This document shows positions 48,488 through 56,423 of a stretch of DNA of 56,423 bases, piece after piece (position 1 is the first letter of the stretch; every line of letters starts with the position of its first letter). The notes under the pieces were generated by a model. The model searched no databases and had not been told where the DNA came from. It worked only from the letters and a program-made list of their open reading frames with translations. The stretch comes from Candidatus Saccharibacteria bacterium UBA1932 (GTDB lineage Bacteria > Patescibacteriota > Saccharimonadia > Saccharimonadales > Saccharimonadaceae), in assembly GCA_002337095.1 (NCBI GenBank), contig DDFI01000007.1, forward strand, positions 1-56,423. The letters are read 5' to 3'. Position numbers and translations under genes: made by a program.

Positions 48488-49873
48488 ATGCTTATGGTAA
48501 CCAAAAAAACAAACAAGCGGCGGCGGCCGTCTTTGCTAGCGCGAATGCTCCGTCCCCTGTACCCACGGCGCCCCGTCATTCGAAAAGCCAAGTTTACGCG
48601 AGTGCTGCGAATCCTCGGCCCTGGCCTAGTGACTGGCGCGGCCGATGACGACCCTTCGGGGATCGCGACCTACAGCCAGACAGGTGCACAGTTTGGCTAT
48701 ACGCAGCTGTGGACGGCGCTCTATCAAATTCCGCTGCTTGTCGCGGTGCAAGAAGCGTGCTCGCGCATAGGGGCGGTCACTGGACAGGGCTTGGCGGGTG
48801 TCATTAAGGACAATTATTCCCGCCGTATCCTCTACGCCTTGGTCGGACTGGTAGTGGTGGCAAACACTATCAATATCGGAGCAGATATAGGTGCGGTGGC
48901 GGCAGCTGCGGCGCTGATCGTTGATGTACCGATTCCGATGCTCTGTATCGGGTTTGCGCTGCTCATTATATTGCTCGAGGTATTCGTCAGCTACCGACAG
49001 TACGCCCGTGTGCTCAAGTGGCTCGCCCTCGCCCTCCTTGCCTACCCCATTACAGCACTGATGGTGAATCAGTCGTGGGGCGAGATCGTCAATGCCACGC
49101 TCGTGCCACACATTCGGTTCGATTTCGAGTATCTATTCCTTATCACGGCGGTGTTTGGTACGACAATATCACCGTACATGTTCTTTTGGCAAGCTTCGGG
49201 CGAAGTCGAGGAAGAAGTCTCGCGCCACATGCTGGCCCAGCGCGGCGGAAAACCTCGCCTGACGCGCAGATTTATGCGCGATATTCGCCTCGACACTATC
49301 ATCGGTATGATAGTTGCGGAGCTAGGCCAGTGGTTTATTATCATTGTCGCAGCTGCGGTGCTATTTAGCAATGGTATCCATGACATCACTTCGGCAGCCG
49401 ATGCGGCAAAAGCCCTCGAGCCCCTCGTCCAGTCGTTCCCCAACGCGGGATATATGGCCAAGGTCGTATTTGCGATTGGTATTATTGGTCTCGGCCTACT
49501 GGGTATACCTGTATTGGCGGGTTCTGCGGCATATGCACTGTCCGAAGCTATTGGGTGGAAATCTGGCCTGTATCGTAAGTTTTCTAAGGCGCGCGGTTTT
49601 TATGGCGTAATTATCATCTCGACGCTCGTTGGGCTATCGCTTAATTTTTTGCACATCAATCCGTTTAAAGCGCTGGTATTCACTGCCGCGTTTAATGGAG
49701 TCGCAGCGGTGCCGTTACTGTTTTTTATCGCACGCATCAATAGCAGCCGGGCTATCCTGGGCGAGTATCGCGGCAAAATCATGTCTCGAACATTCCTGTG
49801 GTTGACATTTGTGGTCATGGCGACAGCGGCGATTGGCATGTTCTATGCACTTGCGACCGGACAGCAAGTCTAA
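48488..49873 (+). CDS. NRAMP-family divalent metal transporter, divergent type
   Basis: 461 residues, about 11 membrane helices. TM1 has GAADDDPSGIATYSQTGAQFGY; the canonical metal motif DPGN is replaced by D55-P-S-G58, so the Asn ligand is missing. TM6 has GTTISPYMFFWQASG in place of the usual MPHN-type motif. It belongs to a bacterial NRAMP-like branch whose substrate (Mn, Fe or Mg) is not clear. TATTCT ends 8 nt before the ATG. Its end overlaps the convergent methylase by four bases. Confidence 0.85.
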   Translation: MLMVTKKTNKRRRPSLLARMLRPLYPRRPVIRKAKFTRVLRILGPGLVTGAADDDPSGIATYSQTGAQFGYTQLWTALYQIPLLVAVQEACSRIGAVTGQGLAGVIKDNYSRRILYALVGLVVVANTINIGADIGAVAAAAALIVDVPIPMLCIGFALLIILLEVFVSYRQYARVLKWLALALLAYPITALMVNQSWGEIVNATLVPHIRFDFEYLFLITAVFGTTISPYMFFWQASGEVEEEVSRHMLAQRGGKPRLTRRFMRDIRLDTIIGMIVAELGQWFIIIVAAAVLFSNGIHDITSAADAAKALEPLVQSFPNAGYMAKVVFAIGIIGLGLLGIPVLAGSAAYALSEAIGWKSGLYRKFSKARGFYGVIIISTLVGLSLNFLHINPFKALVFTAAFNGVAAVPLLFFIARINSSRAILGEYRGKIMSRTFLWLTFVVMATAAIGMFYALATGQQV

Positions 49874-50592
49874 ATAATTCGCGCTAGCTCGGCCCATTGT
49901 TCGGCGGTGAGCTGAGATGGCGTACGGTTGTGTTCGACAAGCGACGGGATGCGTGAACGTATCTCGTTAAAATAGCGAGGATTGGTAAAACATTTTGTAA
50001 CAAACTGCTCATAGTCCGCGCGTGGGCATGCCGCAAGCGGCTGCTCGCGAGGCTTGAGCTCGAGCAGGCATGTCTCTACGGCTGGTGGCGGCGTAAAGTC
50101 GTGACGCTTGAGGGGGCGCCTCACGCGGGCGCTCCACCAGGGTGCGAGCTGTGCACCAAGCTGACTCGTAAAGTGTCGATTATCAGCAAGGAGTTTGTGT
50201 GCGAATTGCTGTTGGACGACTAGATAGACTGCGCGAGGCGGCGTAGCAAGCGTGGCAAGCCGGCGCACAATAGCTGCGCTGAGGTGAAATGGGATATTGG
50301 CGAATACTTTGTAGGTAGCATCCGCAAAGACTATCTTCATAATATCTTGCTTCAAGCACGTGATGTTATCGTGTGTTGCTGCGTTGCGCTGGAGCTGCTC
50401 AAATGCCGTCGGCTCAATCTCTACGGCGACAACCTCGCGACATCGCCACGCTAGCTGTGTTGCAATGATACCGCTACCGGCACCTAAATCGTAGACCAGA
50501 TCGTTCTTCCGGATATTGCTATGGCCGATGAGCTCTCCCACAAGTCGCGGTGAGCGGAGGAAATGCTGTGAGTACCCATCGAGACGTTTCAT
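49870..50592 (-). CDS. Erm/KsgA-family rRNA adenine N6-methyltransferase
   Basis: About 240 residues. Starts MKRLDGYSQHFLRSPRLV; SAM motif I is DLGAGSGI (35-42) and the target-base motif is N99-IPF102. KsgA usually has NLPY and is longer, whereas NIPF and the short length fit Erm enzymes, which dimethylate A2058 of 23S rRNA and confer macrolide resistance. The distinction is not decisive. TGTATACT ends about 7 nt before the ATG at 50592; longer upstream frames overlap the next gene. Confidence 0.8.
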   Translation of the reverse strand: MKRLDGYSQHFLRSPRLVGELIGHSNIRKNDLVYDLGAGSGIIATQLAWRCREVVAVEIEPTAFEQLQRNAATHDNITCLKQDIMKIVFADATYKVFANIPFHLSAAIVRRLATLATPPRAVYLVVQQQFAHKLLADNRHFTSQLGAQLAPWWSARVRRPLKRHDFTPPPAVETCLLELKPREQPLAACPRADYEQFVTKCFTNPRYFNEIRSRIPSLVEHNRTPSQLTAEQWAELARII

Positions 50593-50618
50593 ACGATGTA
50601 GTATACACCACCGTGCGT

Positions 50619-53144
50619 TTACTTTGTATGGGCAGCCGGTAGCCAGACTCGACCGATGTATTTGTGAAGTTCGATGATGAGGATGGTGGCGATAAAGCCG
50701 ATGAGGCTTGCGATAAAGATATCCCCGATGGCTACTGGCGCGAGATGGAGATAGCTGCCAAGCGGCGTAGTAAACGCTGCAAGTTGTAGCAGTGCCGTAA
50801 TGACGAGACCGAGATAAAATGTTGGATTCCAGCGTTTTAGACGGACGACAAGCGGTTCGAGATCGCTGCGCAGCGATAGCGCACTTGCCCATTGCGTAGC
50901 AACGAGCACAGTGAATGCCATGGTCCGTGCATATGCCACGTCGTAGTGAGGCAAAAATAGCAGATACGTTGTAAATGTAATAGCGGCGATAGCAACTGCG
51001 ACGGCAATGACTCGACTGGCGTAATAGCGAGTTACCAGCGGTGCCGCAGGGTCGCGCGGCGGATATTTCATCGCGCGAGTATCGCCGGGCTCGAGGCCTA
51101 GCGGTATGACAAGTGCCGTGTCGGTGACGAGATTAATCCACAGGATTTGAATGGCAACTAGCGGAATCGGTACTCCCACAAGTAGTGCGGCGATTGATAC
51201 GAGCACTTCCCCGAGATTAGTAGCGATGAGGTAGACAACCATGCGGCGGATATTGACATACGTCGTACGGCCCTGGCGCACTGCATCAATGATGGTCTTG
51301 AAATTGTCATTGAGGAGGATGATGTCGCTGGCGTCCTTAGCGATCATTGTGCCACTTCCCATCGCGATTCCGACGTGGGCGTGGGTTAGTGCAGGGACAT
51401 CATTGACGCCGTCGCCCGTCATGGCGGTGATATTATGTTTGCGTAGAACGGTTAGGAGGCGGTGCTTGTGCTCTGGTTTCACGCGAGAAAACACGAGACA
51501 GTGCTCAACAATTTGGTCTAATTCCTCATCGCTTAGCGCGGACATGACGCTACAGTCAAATACGTCTTCGCGTCGCGACACAATGCCGAGTTCGCGTCCG
51601 ATATGATACGCCGTCTCTAGGTGGTCGCCCGTGATCATACGCACTGTAATGCCGGCATTGAGTGCAGTGTGAATTGCGTGTGCCGCTTCGGGACGCAGCG
51701 TATCGGCGATGCCGACGAGGCCGTCAAATACCATCGGGGGCGTCGACGAAAGATCTTTGAGCGTCTCCGGGGCTTGGCTGTGAGTAGTGTGTGCCACTGC
51801 GATGACTCGTAGCCCCTCGCCTGCCATACGTCGGACAGTATGCAGCAGCTGCTCATGCTCGTGCGAAGTGAGATCGCTGCGCGCAAGGATGTGCTCGGGT
51901 GCGCCTTTGAGATATATCACGTATTCTTTGCCATGATGCCATACAGCTCCGCTCATCGCGAGCGCAGTGTCGAACGGATAGAATTTTGTAGCACCATGTG
52001 TCTTCGCAGGGAGTGGCTCGTAGTTGCGAAAAGCAATGTCGAGCGGGTCGTAATTTTGTTGACGAGCGGGGTTTGCGCTGCAGGCTATGGCGTGCTGGAG
52101 TTGCTGCGCCGAGGCGTCTGGCCCTGGTGAAATTTCTCGCACCGACAAGATGTTGCGAGTGAGCGTACCCGTCTTGTCTGTAGCGATAGTGGTAATAGTG
52201 CCAATGGTCTCGGCGGCGCGCATTGACCGAACAAGAGCGCGGCGACGAGCCATGACGCGCATATTTAGCACTAGAACGACAGAAATTGCAATCGCGAGAC
52301 TTTCTGGTACGGCGCTGACTGCCAGCGCGATGACAAACCGCAAGCTCTCAAACGCCTCCATGCCGCGGTAAAGACTTAGGCCAAATGCAACCGCCGAAAT
52401 TAGCGCTACAGAGAGAATGATACGACGAATGAGCACGTCGATTTTTTGTTGGACAGGACTACGTTCGTCGCGGTCCGCCGCCGAGAGGTGTGCGAGGCGA
52501 CCGAATTCCGTCGCATTGCCCGTAGCGGTAATCGCCACCGTAGCGGTGCCGCCGACAACGAATGTACCTTGAAACACCATGCTAGACTGCTCATAGATTT
52601 CTTTTTCGCGCGCGAGCGGCGCGACTTGTTTTGCTATCGGCTCTGATTCGCCTGTAAACTGCGACTCATTGATGCGCAGTGACTCGGCTTCAATAATGCG
52701 TCCATCGGCGGGGATTTTTTGGCCCTCGCTCATGACAATGATGTCGCCAGGCACCAGCTGTTCGGCGCTGATGGCGGTCAGGCGTCCATCGCGAAAGACG
52801 TCGACTTTGGTGGGGTCTGAGCGCTGGAGCGCGGCCAGGACGCGATCGGTCGTATACCGCTGGACATAGTAGATGACGGCATTGATTATGACGATAACGA
52901 GCACAATGATCGCATCGATCATGGCATTATGCCAGATGCTGATCGCTGCCGCGACCAACAGCACCCCGACAAATACATCGAGAAATGGCGCCAAGATGCG
53001 ACGCCACAGCGGCTCATTCGGTAGACGGATACTATTTGGGCCGTAGGTCGCGATACGCTCACGGACGACAGAATTGCTCAGACCGTCGCGTGAGGTATCG
53101 AGCTCGTGCAGGGTATCGCGAATTGATTTCGTGCTATAACTCAT
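50619..53144 (-). CDS. P-type cation-transporting ATPase
   Basis: 841 residues. Cation-ATPase N-terminal domain, then TGES (164-167), phosphorylation site D323-KTGT, TGDHLET-like ATP domain and GDGVNDVPAL hinge, with about ten membrane helices. TM4 carries AVP-ESLAI (280-284) where Ca2+ pumps have PEGLP, so the transported ion is uncertain (Ca2+, Mg2+ or H+ type II/III). It ends just before the Erm-like gene. GGTATACT precedes the ATG with AGGGAG between. It exports or imports cations at the membrane using ATP. Confidence 0.9.
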   Translation of the reverse strand: MSYSTKSIRDTLHELDTSRDGLSNSVVRERIATYGPNSIRLPNEPLWRRILAPFLDVFVGVLLVAAAISIWHNAMIDAIIVLVIVIINAVIYYVQRYTTDRVLAALQRSDPTKVDVFRDGRLTAISAEQLVPGDIIVMSEGQKIPADGRIIEAESLRINESQFTGESEPIAKQVAPLAREKEIYEQSSMVFQGTFVVGGTATVAITATGNATEFGRLAHLSAADRDERSPVQQKIDVLIRRIILSVALISAVAFGLSLYRGMEAFESLRFVIALAVSAVPESLAIAISVVLVLNMRVMARRRALVRSMRAAETIGTITTIATDKTGTLTRNILSVREISPGPDASAQQLQHAIACSANPARQQNYDPLDIAFRNYEPLPAKTHGATKFYPFDTALAMSGAVWHHGKEYVIYLKGAPEHILARSDLTSHEHEQLLHTVRRMAGEGLRVIAVAHTTHSQAPETLKDLSSTPPMVFDGLVGIADTLRPEAAHAIHTALNAGITVRMITGDHLETAYHIGRELGIVSRREDVFDCSVMSALSDEELDQIVEHCLVFSRVKPEHKHRLLTVLRKHNITAMTGDGVNDVPALTHAHVGIAMGSGTMIAKDASDIILLNDNFKTIIDAVRQGRTTYVNIRRMVVYLIATNLGEVLVSIAALLVGVPIPLVAIQILWINLVTDTALVIPLGLEPGDTRAMKYPPRDPAAPLVTRYYASRVIAVAVAIAAITFTTYLLFLPHYDVAYARTMAFTVLVATQWASALSLRSDLEPLVVRLKRWNPTFYLGLVITALLQLAAFTTPLGSYLHLAPVAIGDIFIASLIGFIATILIIELHKYIGRVWLPAAHTK

Positions 53145-53222
53145 CTCTCCCTAGTATACCGTAAGCATGAGTATGATTGATAATTTCGTCATCACCAATG
53201 AGGTATTTGCTTCCCGATGTTG

Positions 53223-54446
53223 TTACTTTGCGGTTTTTGGTGACTTGCCGAGAATCATGCCCAGCGAAAGTTTCTTGGAGTATTCGACAGCGCCGTAGCG
53301 GAAGGTGCGTACCGCAACCCCAAGCGTAATAACAGTAAATGCTAAGAGGATTGCGAGGCCAAGGGCGACTTCCCATGGCTCGAGATTACCGACGGCATTT
53401 CGAAGCAGCATCGGAACCGGACTCGTGAGTGGGAAAAACGTCAAGACCTTGACGAGGATGGATTCGGGCGCAGAAATAAATAGTGATGCGGCATAAAGAG
53501 GCCCAAATAACAGCATCATTAGGAAGCCAAAGAAACTATTTGCTTCTTTGGCGGTAGGGGCGGCCGCGCCAACAGTCACGAGCAGACCGGTAAACATCAG
53601 AAACGACACGAAGAATAGTACGGCTGCGAGTACGATGCGTGGCGGATCGACGAAGAGGAGTGTCCAGTCAATCGCGGGGAGGCCTAGTATCGAGTAAAAG
53701 TTGCTATATGCAGCAAGCCCTAGAGCGACAAATATGCTGACTTGCAACAATGCGAGCGTCACGATCGAAAGGATCTTGCCAACGACGAGCGTACGGGACT
53801 CAACGGTTGTGAGAATCATCTCTATCACGCGATTTTCTTTTTCTTCGGTCGTACTGACCATCGCCTGGCTACCAAACATCACGATGACAAAATAGAACAT
53901 AACAAGGAACAGCCCCGGCGCAATCATTTTTTTGATGCCATCATATTCTGCGCCGTTTTGGTAGGTCTGTGTCATGACATTGAAATGATTTGTGAGCACC
54001 GCCTGGTAATTGCCGGTGACGGCCTGGGTGGCCGACTGAGTGATGAGTAGTTTGGCAACACTCGAATATTTATCATTTTGGAACACCCCGGCTTCTTTGG
54101 CATAGATCTCTACCTGGTTTTTGGCGAGATCGGCTGGATAGTAAATGTATGCATCAACCTTGCCGGACTTGACTTGCTCGATGCCGGATTGTTTGTCGCT
54201 CACTTGTTGGATGCCCATGCCCTTTGCGAGGTCTTGGTTGACGATGTGCGATTCATCAGTCATGATGGTCGAGAATTTTTCTTTGGACATTTGGAGGGAC
54301 TTTTCCTCGGTGGTTTTGTTCGAAAAATACATTACCGAACCGAGCGCGACCATCATGATAGGAAATACCATTAGGGTGATCCAAAATGATTTTTTCTTGA
54401 GCGTGCGGACCACCTCGAATGAATATACGGTGCCGAGATTATGCAT
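53223..54446 (-). CDS. ABC-2 type exporter permease (NatB/YhaP-like)
   Basis: 407 residues. An N-terminal membrane helix (FWITLMVFPIMMVALGSVMYF) is followed by an extracytoplasmic domain of about 150 residues, then five helices. VVSTTEEKENRVIEMILTTV is the conserved NatB-type motif at the start of the second half. It pairs with the ATPase encoded just upstream, whose stop it overlaps by 8 nt; AGGAGG lies 6 nt before the ATG at 54446. NatAB exports Na+; other ABC-2 members export lipids or antibiotics, so the substrate is inferred. Confidence 0.85.
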   Translation of the reverse strand: MHNLGTVYSFEVVRTLKKKSFWITLMVFPIMMVALGSVMYFSNKTTEEKSLQMSKEKFSTIMTDESHIVNQDLAKGMGIQQVSDKQSGIEQVKSGKVDAYIYYPADLAKNQVEIYAKEAGVFQNDKYSSVAKLLITQSATQAVTGNYQAVLTNHFNVMTQTYQNGAEYDGIKKMIAPGLFLVMFYFVIVMFGSQAMVSTTEEKENRVIEMILTTVESRTLVVGKILSIVTLALLQVSIFVALGLAAYSNFYSILGLPAIDWTLLFVDPPRIVLAAVLFFVSFLMFTGLLVTVGAAAPTAKEANSFFGFLMMLLFGPLYAASLFISAPESILVKVLTFFPLTSPVPMLLRNAVGNLEPWEVALGLAILLAFTVITLGVAVRTFRYGAVEYSKKLSLGMILGKSPKTAK

Positions 54447-55182
54447 TATTTGCCTCCTGGTTTTCGTCACTATAAATTTCGACAAAGATATCATCGAGAC
54501 TACGATTGCCAAACTGCTTGCGGACATCAGCTACCGTGCCGTAGGCGCGAGCGGTGCCGTCCTTAAGCAGGAGCACGCGGTCGCATAGGCGCTCGACCTC
54601 TTCCATTTGATGAGTGATAAAGACGATGGTTGCACCATCTTTTTGTCGCTCTTCGATAATGTCCATGAGGAGACGACGATTGACGGGGTCGAATCCCTTG
54701 GTTGGCTCATCGAGAATCAGCAGCTTTGGATTGTTCATGATGGTCACGCCAAGCTGAACTTTCTGCTGTTGGCCGCCTGAAAGTTTTTCTAGGCGCGTCG
54801 TCGCATATTCACCAAGGCCTACACGGGCAAGATACTGCTCGGCCCATTGGCGGCTTTCGTTGCGCGACATGCCTCGTAGTCGGCCAAAATAAATCATGAT
54901 ATCTATGACCCTTTCTTTTTTGTAGAGGCCGCGTTCCTCGGGTAGGTAGCCGAGCATCGAGCTATCGTCGGCGGGGCGGAATTGCTTTCCGTTGACGAGC
55001 AGTTCGCCGGCGGTGGGGCGGTAAATTCCGAGGAGTGCGCGGATGGTGGTAGTTTTGCCAGAGCCATTGCTGCCGAGAAACCCGAACACTTCGCCCCTAT
55101 TGACCTCAAATGAGAGGTCACGAATGACGGTTTTTTTACCGAAATCCATGCGAAAATTTTTGACAGTTATTACGTTACTCAT
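54439..55182 (-). CDS. ABC transporter ATP-binding protein (NatA/YhaQ-like)
   Basis: 247 residues. Walker A GSNGSGKTTT, Q-loop YLPEERGLY (typical of NatA-type), signature KLSGGQQQKVQ, Walker B LLILDEPTKGFD and the H-loop VFITHQMEE. It energises the permease encoded downstream. A TATACT-like box is placed close to the start, in the divergent gap with the AI-2E-family gene at 55228. Confidence 0.92.
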   Translation of the reverse strand: MSNVITVKNFRMDFGKKTVIRDLSFEVNRGEVFGFLGSNGSGKTTTIRALLGIYRPTAGELLVNGKQFRPADDSSMLGYLPEERGLYKKERVIDIMIYFGRLRGMSRNESRQWAEQYLARVGLGEYATTRLEKLSGGQQQKVQLGVTIMNNPKLLILDEPTKGFDPVNRRLLMDIIEERQKDGATIVFITHQMEEVERLCDRVLLLKDGTARAYGTVADVRKQFGNRSLDDIFVEIYSDENQEANNA

Positions 55183-55227
55183 ATCTCTTTAGTATACACC
55201 GCCCGCCATGGGTGGTATACTTTTTAT

Positions 55228-56361
55228 ATGAAAGTAAAGATTGAAATTGACACCCAGACATTTGTGCGATTCTGGTTGGTCGTGATTGGATTTGCCTTTG
55301 CGATTCTCGCGATGTACAGCGCTCGCGAAGCACTTATGATTATTGGCATTGCGGTATTTTTGGCGCTTGCGCTGAATCAGCCGGTCACATGGATTGCGCG
55401 CCGGATCCCGGGCCGTAGTCGAATTATCGGGACTATGCTGGCGTTTCTCGTAGTGATTGGTTTGCTTGGCGCGTTAATTTTTCTTGTGATTCCGCCGATT
55501 GTGCAGCAGACCGCTAAGCTTGTCGATTCTGCGCCTCAGCTTGTCGAACAAGCTTCGCGTCAGTGGCGAGCCGTAGGTGGATTGATCGACAAATATCATA
55601 TACAGCCACAGGTGGATAGCGCAGTTGCGTCGATCAAGGATAGTACCTCTGGCTGGGCGGGTAGCTTTGGTCAAAACGTCGTCGCAGGAGTAGGCTCGAT
55701 CTTCTCATTTATTGCCTCGACATTCTTTATCCTCGTGCTGACGTTTCTTATGCTCCTTGAGGGGCCTGAGTGGGCGCGTCGTATTTGGGCGCTCTACACC
55801 GACCACGAGCGTATGGAGTATCACCGTAATCTCATTCAGCGTATGCACCGTGTTGTCAGTGGGTATGTTACGGGGCAGCTTACGATTTCGGCGATTGATG
55901 GTGTGTGTGCCGGTATAGTTGTCGCGCTTATCGCACTATTTGTGCCCGGCACTCCCGCAAACCTTGCCTTTCCCGCTGTTGCAATCTGCTTCCTATTCTC
56001 GCTCATCCCGCTCTTTGGCGCCACCCTTGGCGGTGCGCTCGTTGGCATACTGCTTGCGATTAATGCGCCGCTCGCTGGTTTGATCTTTGTCATTTATTTC
56101 TTCGTCTACCAGCAGGTCGAAAACAACCTCATTGCGCCTACGGTCCAGGCCCGTCATGTCGAGCTGTCCGCGCTCGCAGTGCTGGTGGCATTGACCATTG
56201 GCATCTATGTGTTTGGTCTGATTGGCGGTATTATCTCAATTCCTATCGCCGGCTGCATCAAGGTGCTGCTCGAGGAGTACCTCAAGCATAGTCGTAAAGC
56301 TCGTATCGAGAGCGAAAAGCCGCTGACAAAACTCGTCAAAAAACTTCAGGGCGAAGCGTAA
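55228..56361 (+). CDS. AI-2E / PerM-family membrane transporter
   Basis: 377 residues. About eight membrane helices with the family layout: two or three N-terminal spans, a soluble region (APQLVEQASRQWRAVGGLI), then GYVTGQLTISAIDGVCAGIVV, LIPLFGATLGGALVGIL and QQVENNLIAPTVQARHVELSAL, the characteristic UNxLIxP segment. Members include AI-2 exporter-like and Na+/H+ antiporter proteins; the substrate is unknown. TGGTATACT ends 9-10 nt before the ATG. Confidence 0.88.
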   Translation: MKVKIEIDTQTFVRFWLVVIGFAFAILAMYSAREALMIIGIAVFLALALNQPVTWIARRIPGRSRIIGTMLAFLVVIGLLGALIFLVIPPIVQQTAKLVDSAPQLVEQASRQWRAVGGLIDKYHIQPQVDSAVASIKDSTSGWAGSFGQNVVAGVGSIFSFIASTFFILVLTFLMLLEGPEWARRIWALYTDHERMEYHRNLIQRMHRVVSGYVTGQLTISAIDGVCAGIVVALIALFVPGTPANLAFPAVAICFLFSLIPLFGATLGGALVGILLAINAPLAGLIFVIYFFVYQQVENNLIAPTVQARHVELSALAVLVALTIGIYVFGLIGGIISIPIAGCIKVLLEEYLKHSRKARIESEKPLTKLVKKLQGEA

Positions 56362-56367
56362 CTCCGT

Positions 56368-56423
56368 TTAGATTCGTTCCCAAATTTGCCCGTATTTGGT
56401 GTCTCGTACGGTAATGCCCTGGG
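56368..56423 (-). CDS. C-terminal end of an unidentified gene (runs off the window)
   Basis: The reverse strand reads GITVRDTKYGQIWERI followed by TAA (complement of 56368-56370). Only about 18 codons are inside the window. The gene is convergent with the AI-2E-family gene. Identity cannot be decided from this length. Confidence 0.5.
   Translation of the reverse strand, partial: QGITVRDTKYGQIWERI

Noticed and set aside
1..56423. CRISPR arrays, rRNA genes and further intact tRNAs
   Set aside because: No regularly spaced direct repeats and no rRNA-like sequence were seen; apart from tRNA-Gln only T-arm-like fragments near 46450 and 47671 were found, and these do not fold.
1..56423. TGA recoded as glycine, as in some CPR lineages
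   Set aside because: TGA ends several complete genes (for example at 974, 2618 and 14725) directly before terminators or next starts, and no internal TGA is needed in conserved genes.

Overview
The window looks like a chromosomal segment of a Patescibacteria/CPR bacterium, most likely Candidatus Saccharibacteria (TM7). The evidence is a moderately GC-rich genome with tightly packed genes, TGA used as a normal stop (so not the Gracilibacteria/Absconditabacteria code), one F-type ATP synthase operon, a phosphoketolase plus acetate kinase pair instead of visible glycolytic enzymes, type IV pilin-like proteins, and many short proteins with no recognisable relatives. The assignment rests on gene content only.

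Layout. 1-5,000: 5' end of xth, a small membrane-protein cassette, and a glycosidase plus two GT4 glycosyltransferases. 5,000-10,000: smpB, a ParB-like protein, hypothetical and membrane proteins, an ABC-F ATPase and a glutaredoxin. 10,000-14,400: two tandem prepilin-like proteins carrying RCC1 beta-propellers, with a small zinc-ribbon gene antisense between them. 14,400-21,650: ATP synthase operon (atpZ-B-E-F-H-A-G-D), with atpC split off by a 119-nt hairpin element and a small-gene cassette. 21,650-32,850: a carbonic-anhydrase-like protein, dus, several small-gene cassettes, a UvrD/RecB-type helicase-nuclease, a pilin, and an overlapping VbhA-like antitoxin / Fic / RlmD-type operon. 32,860-38,240: ackA, xfp and a two-component system. 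38,380-46,600: an 8-kb island in tRNA-Gln. 46,600-56,423: an HExxH protein, DNA glycosylase, NRAMP-like transporter, Erm/KsgA-like methylase, P-type ATPase, NatAB-like ABC exporter and AI-2E-family permease.

The island is the most striking region. It is bounded by a 22-bp direct repeat of the tRNA-Gln 3' end and carries a large serine recombinase, a BcgI-like two-gene restriction-modification system and a DUF262/DUF1524 (GmrSD/SspE/BrxU-like) nuclease. The specificity gene is broken at an (AG)10 tract, and loss of one AG unit would restore a 378-residue protein, so it looks phase-variable. It also carries an 8-residue tandem repeat in the spacer between its two recognition domains. The recombinase reads through its own attachment site: it would end with a stop just after the core in the excised circle, but gains a 65-residue tail from antisense tRNA when integrated.

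Two further patterns run through the window. First, a 69-bp palindromic element sits in frame inside two unrelated genes (the ABC-F ATPase and the RlmD-type methyltransferase), like Rickettsia palindromic elements. Second, there are two promoter styles. Most genes have a bare or extended -10 box (TGnTATAAT-like) 6-10 nt before the start codon, implying leaderless mRNAs. A separate set of small-protein cassettes has -35/-10 promoters with exactly 17-bp spacing, 60-110-nt hairpin leaders and strong terminators.
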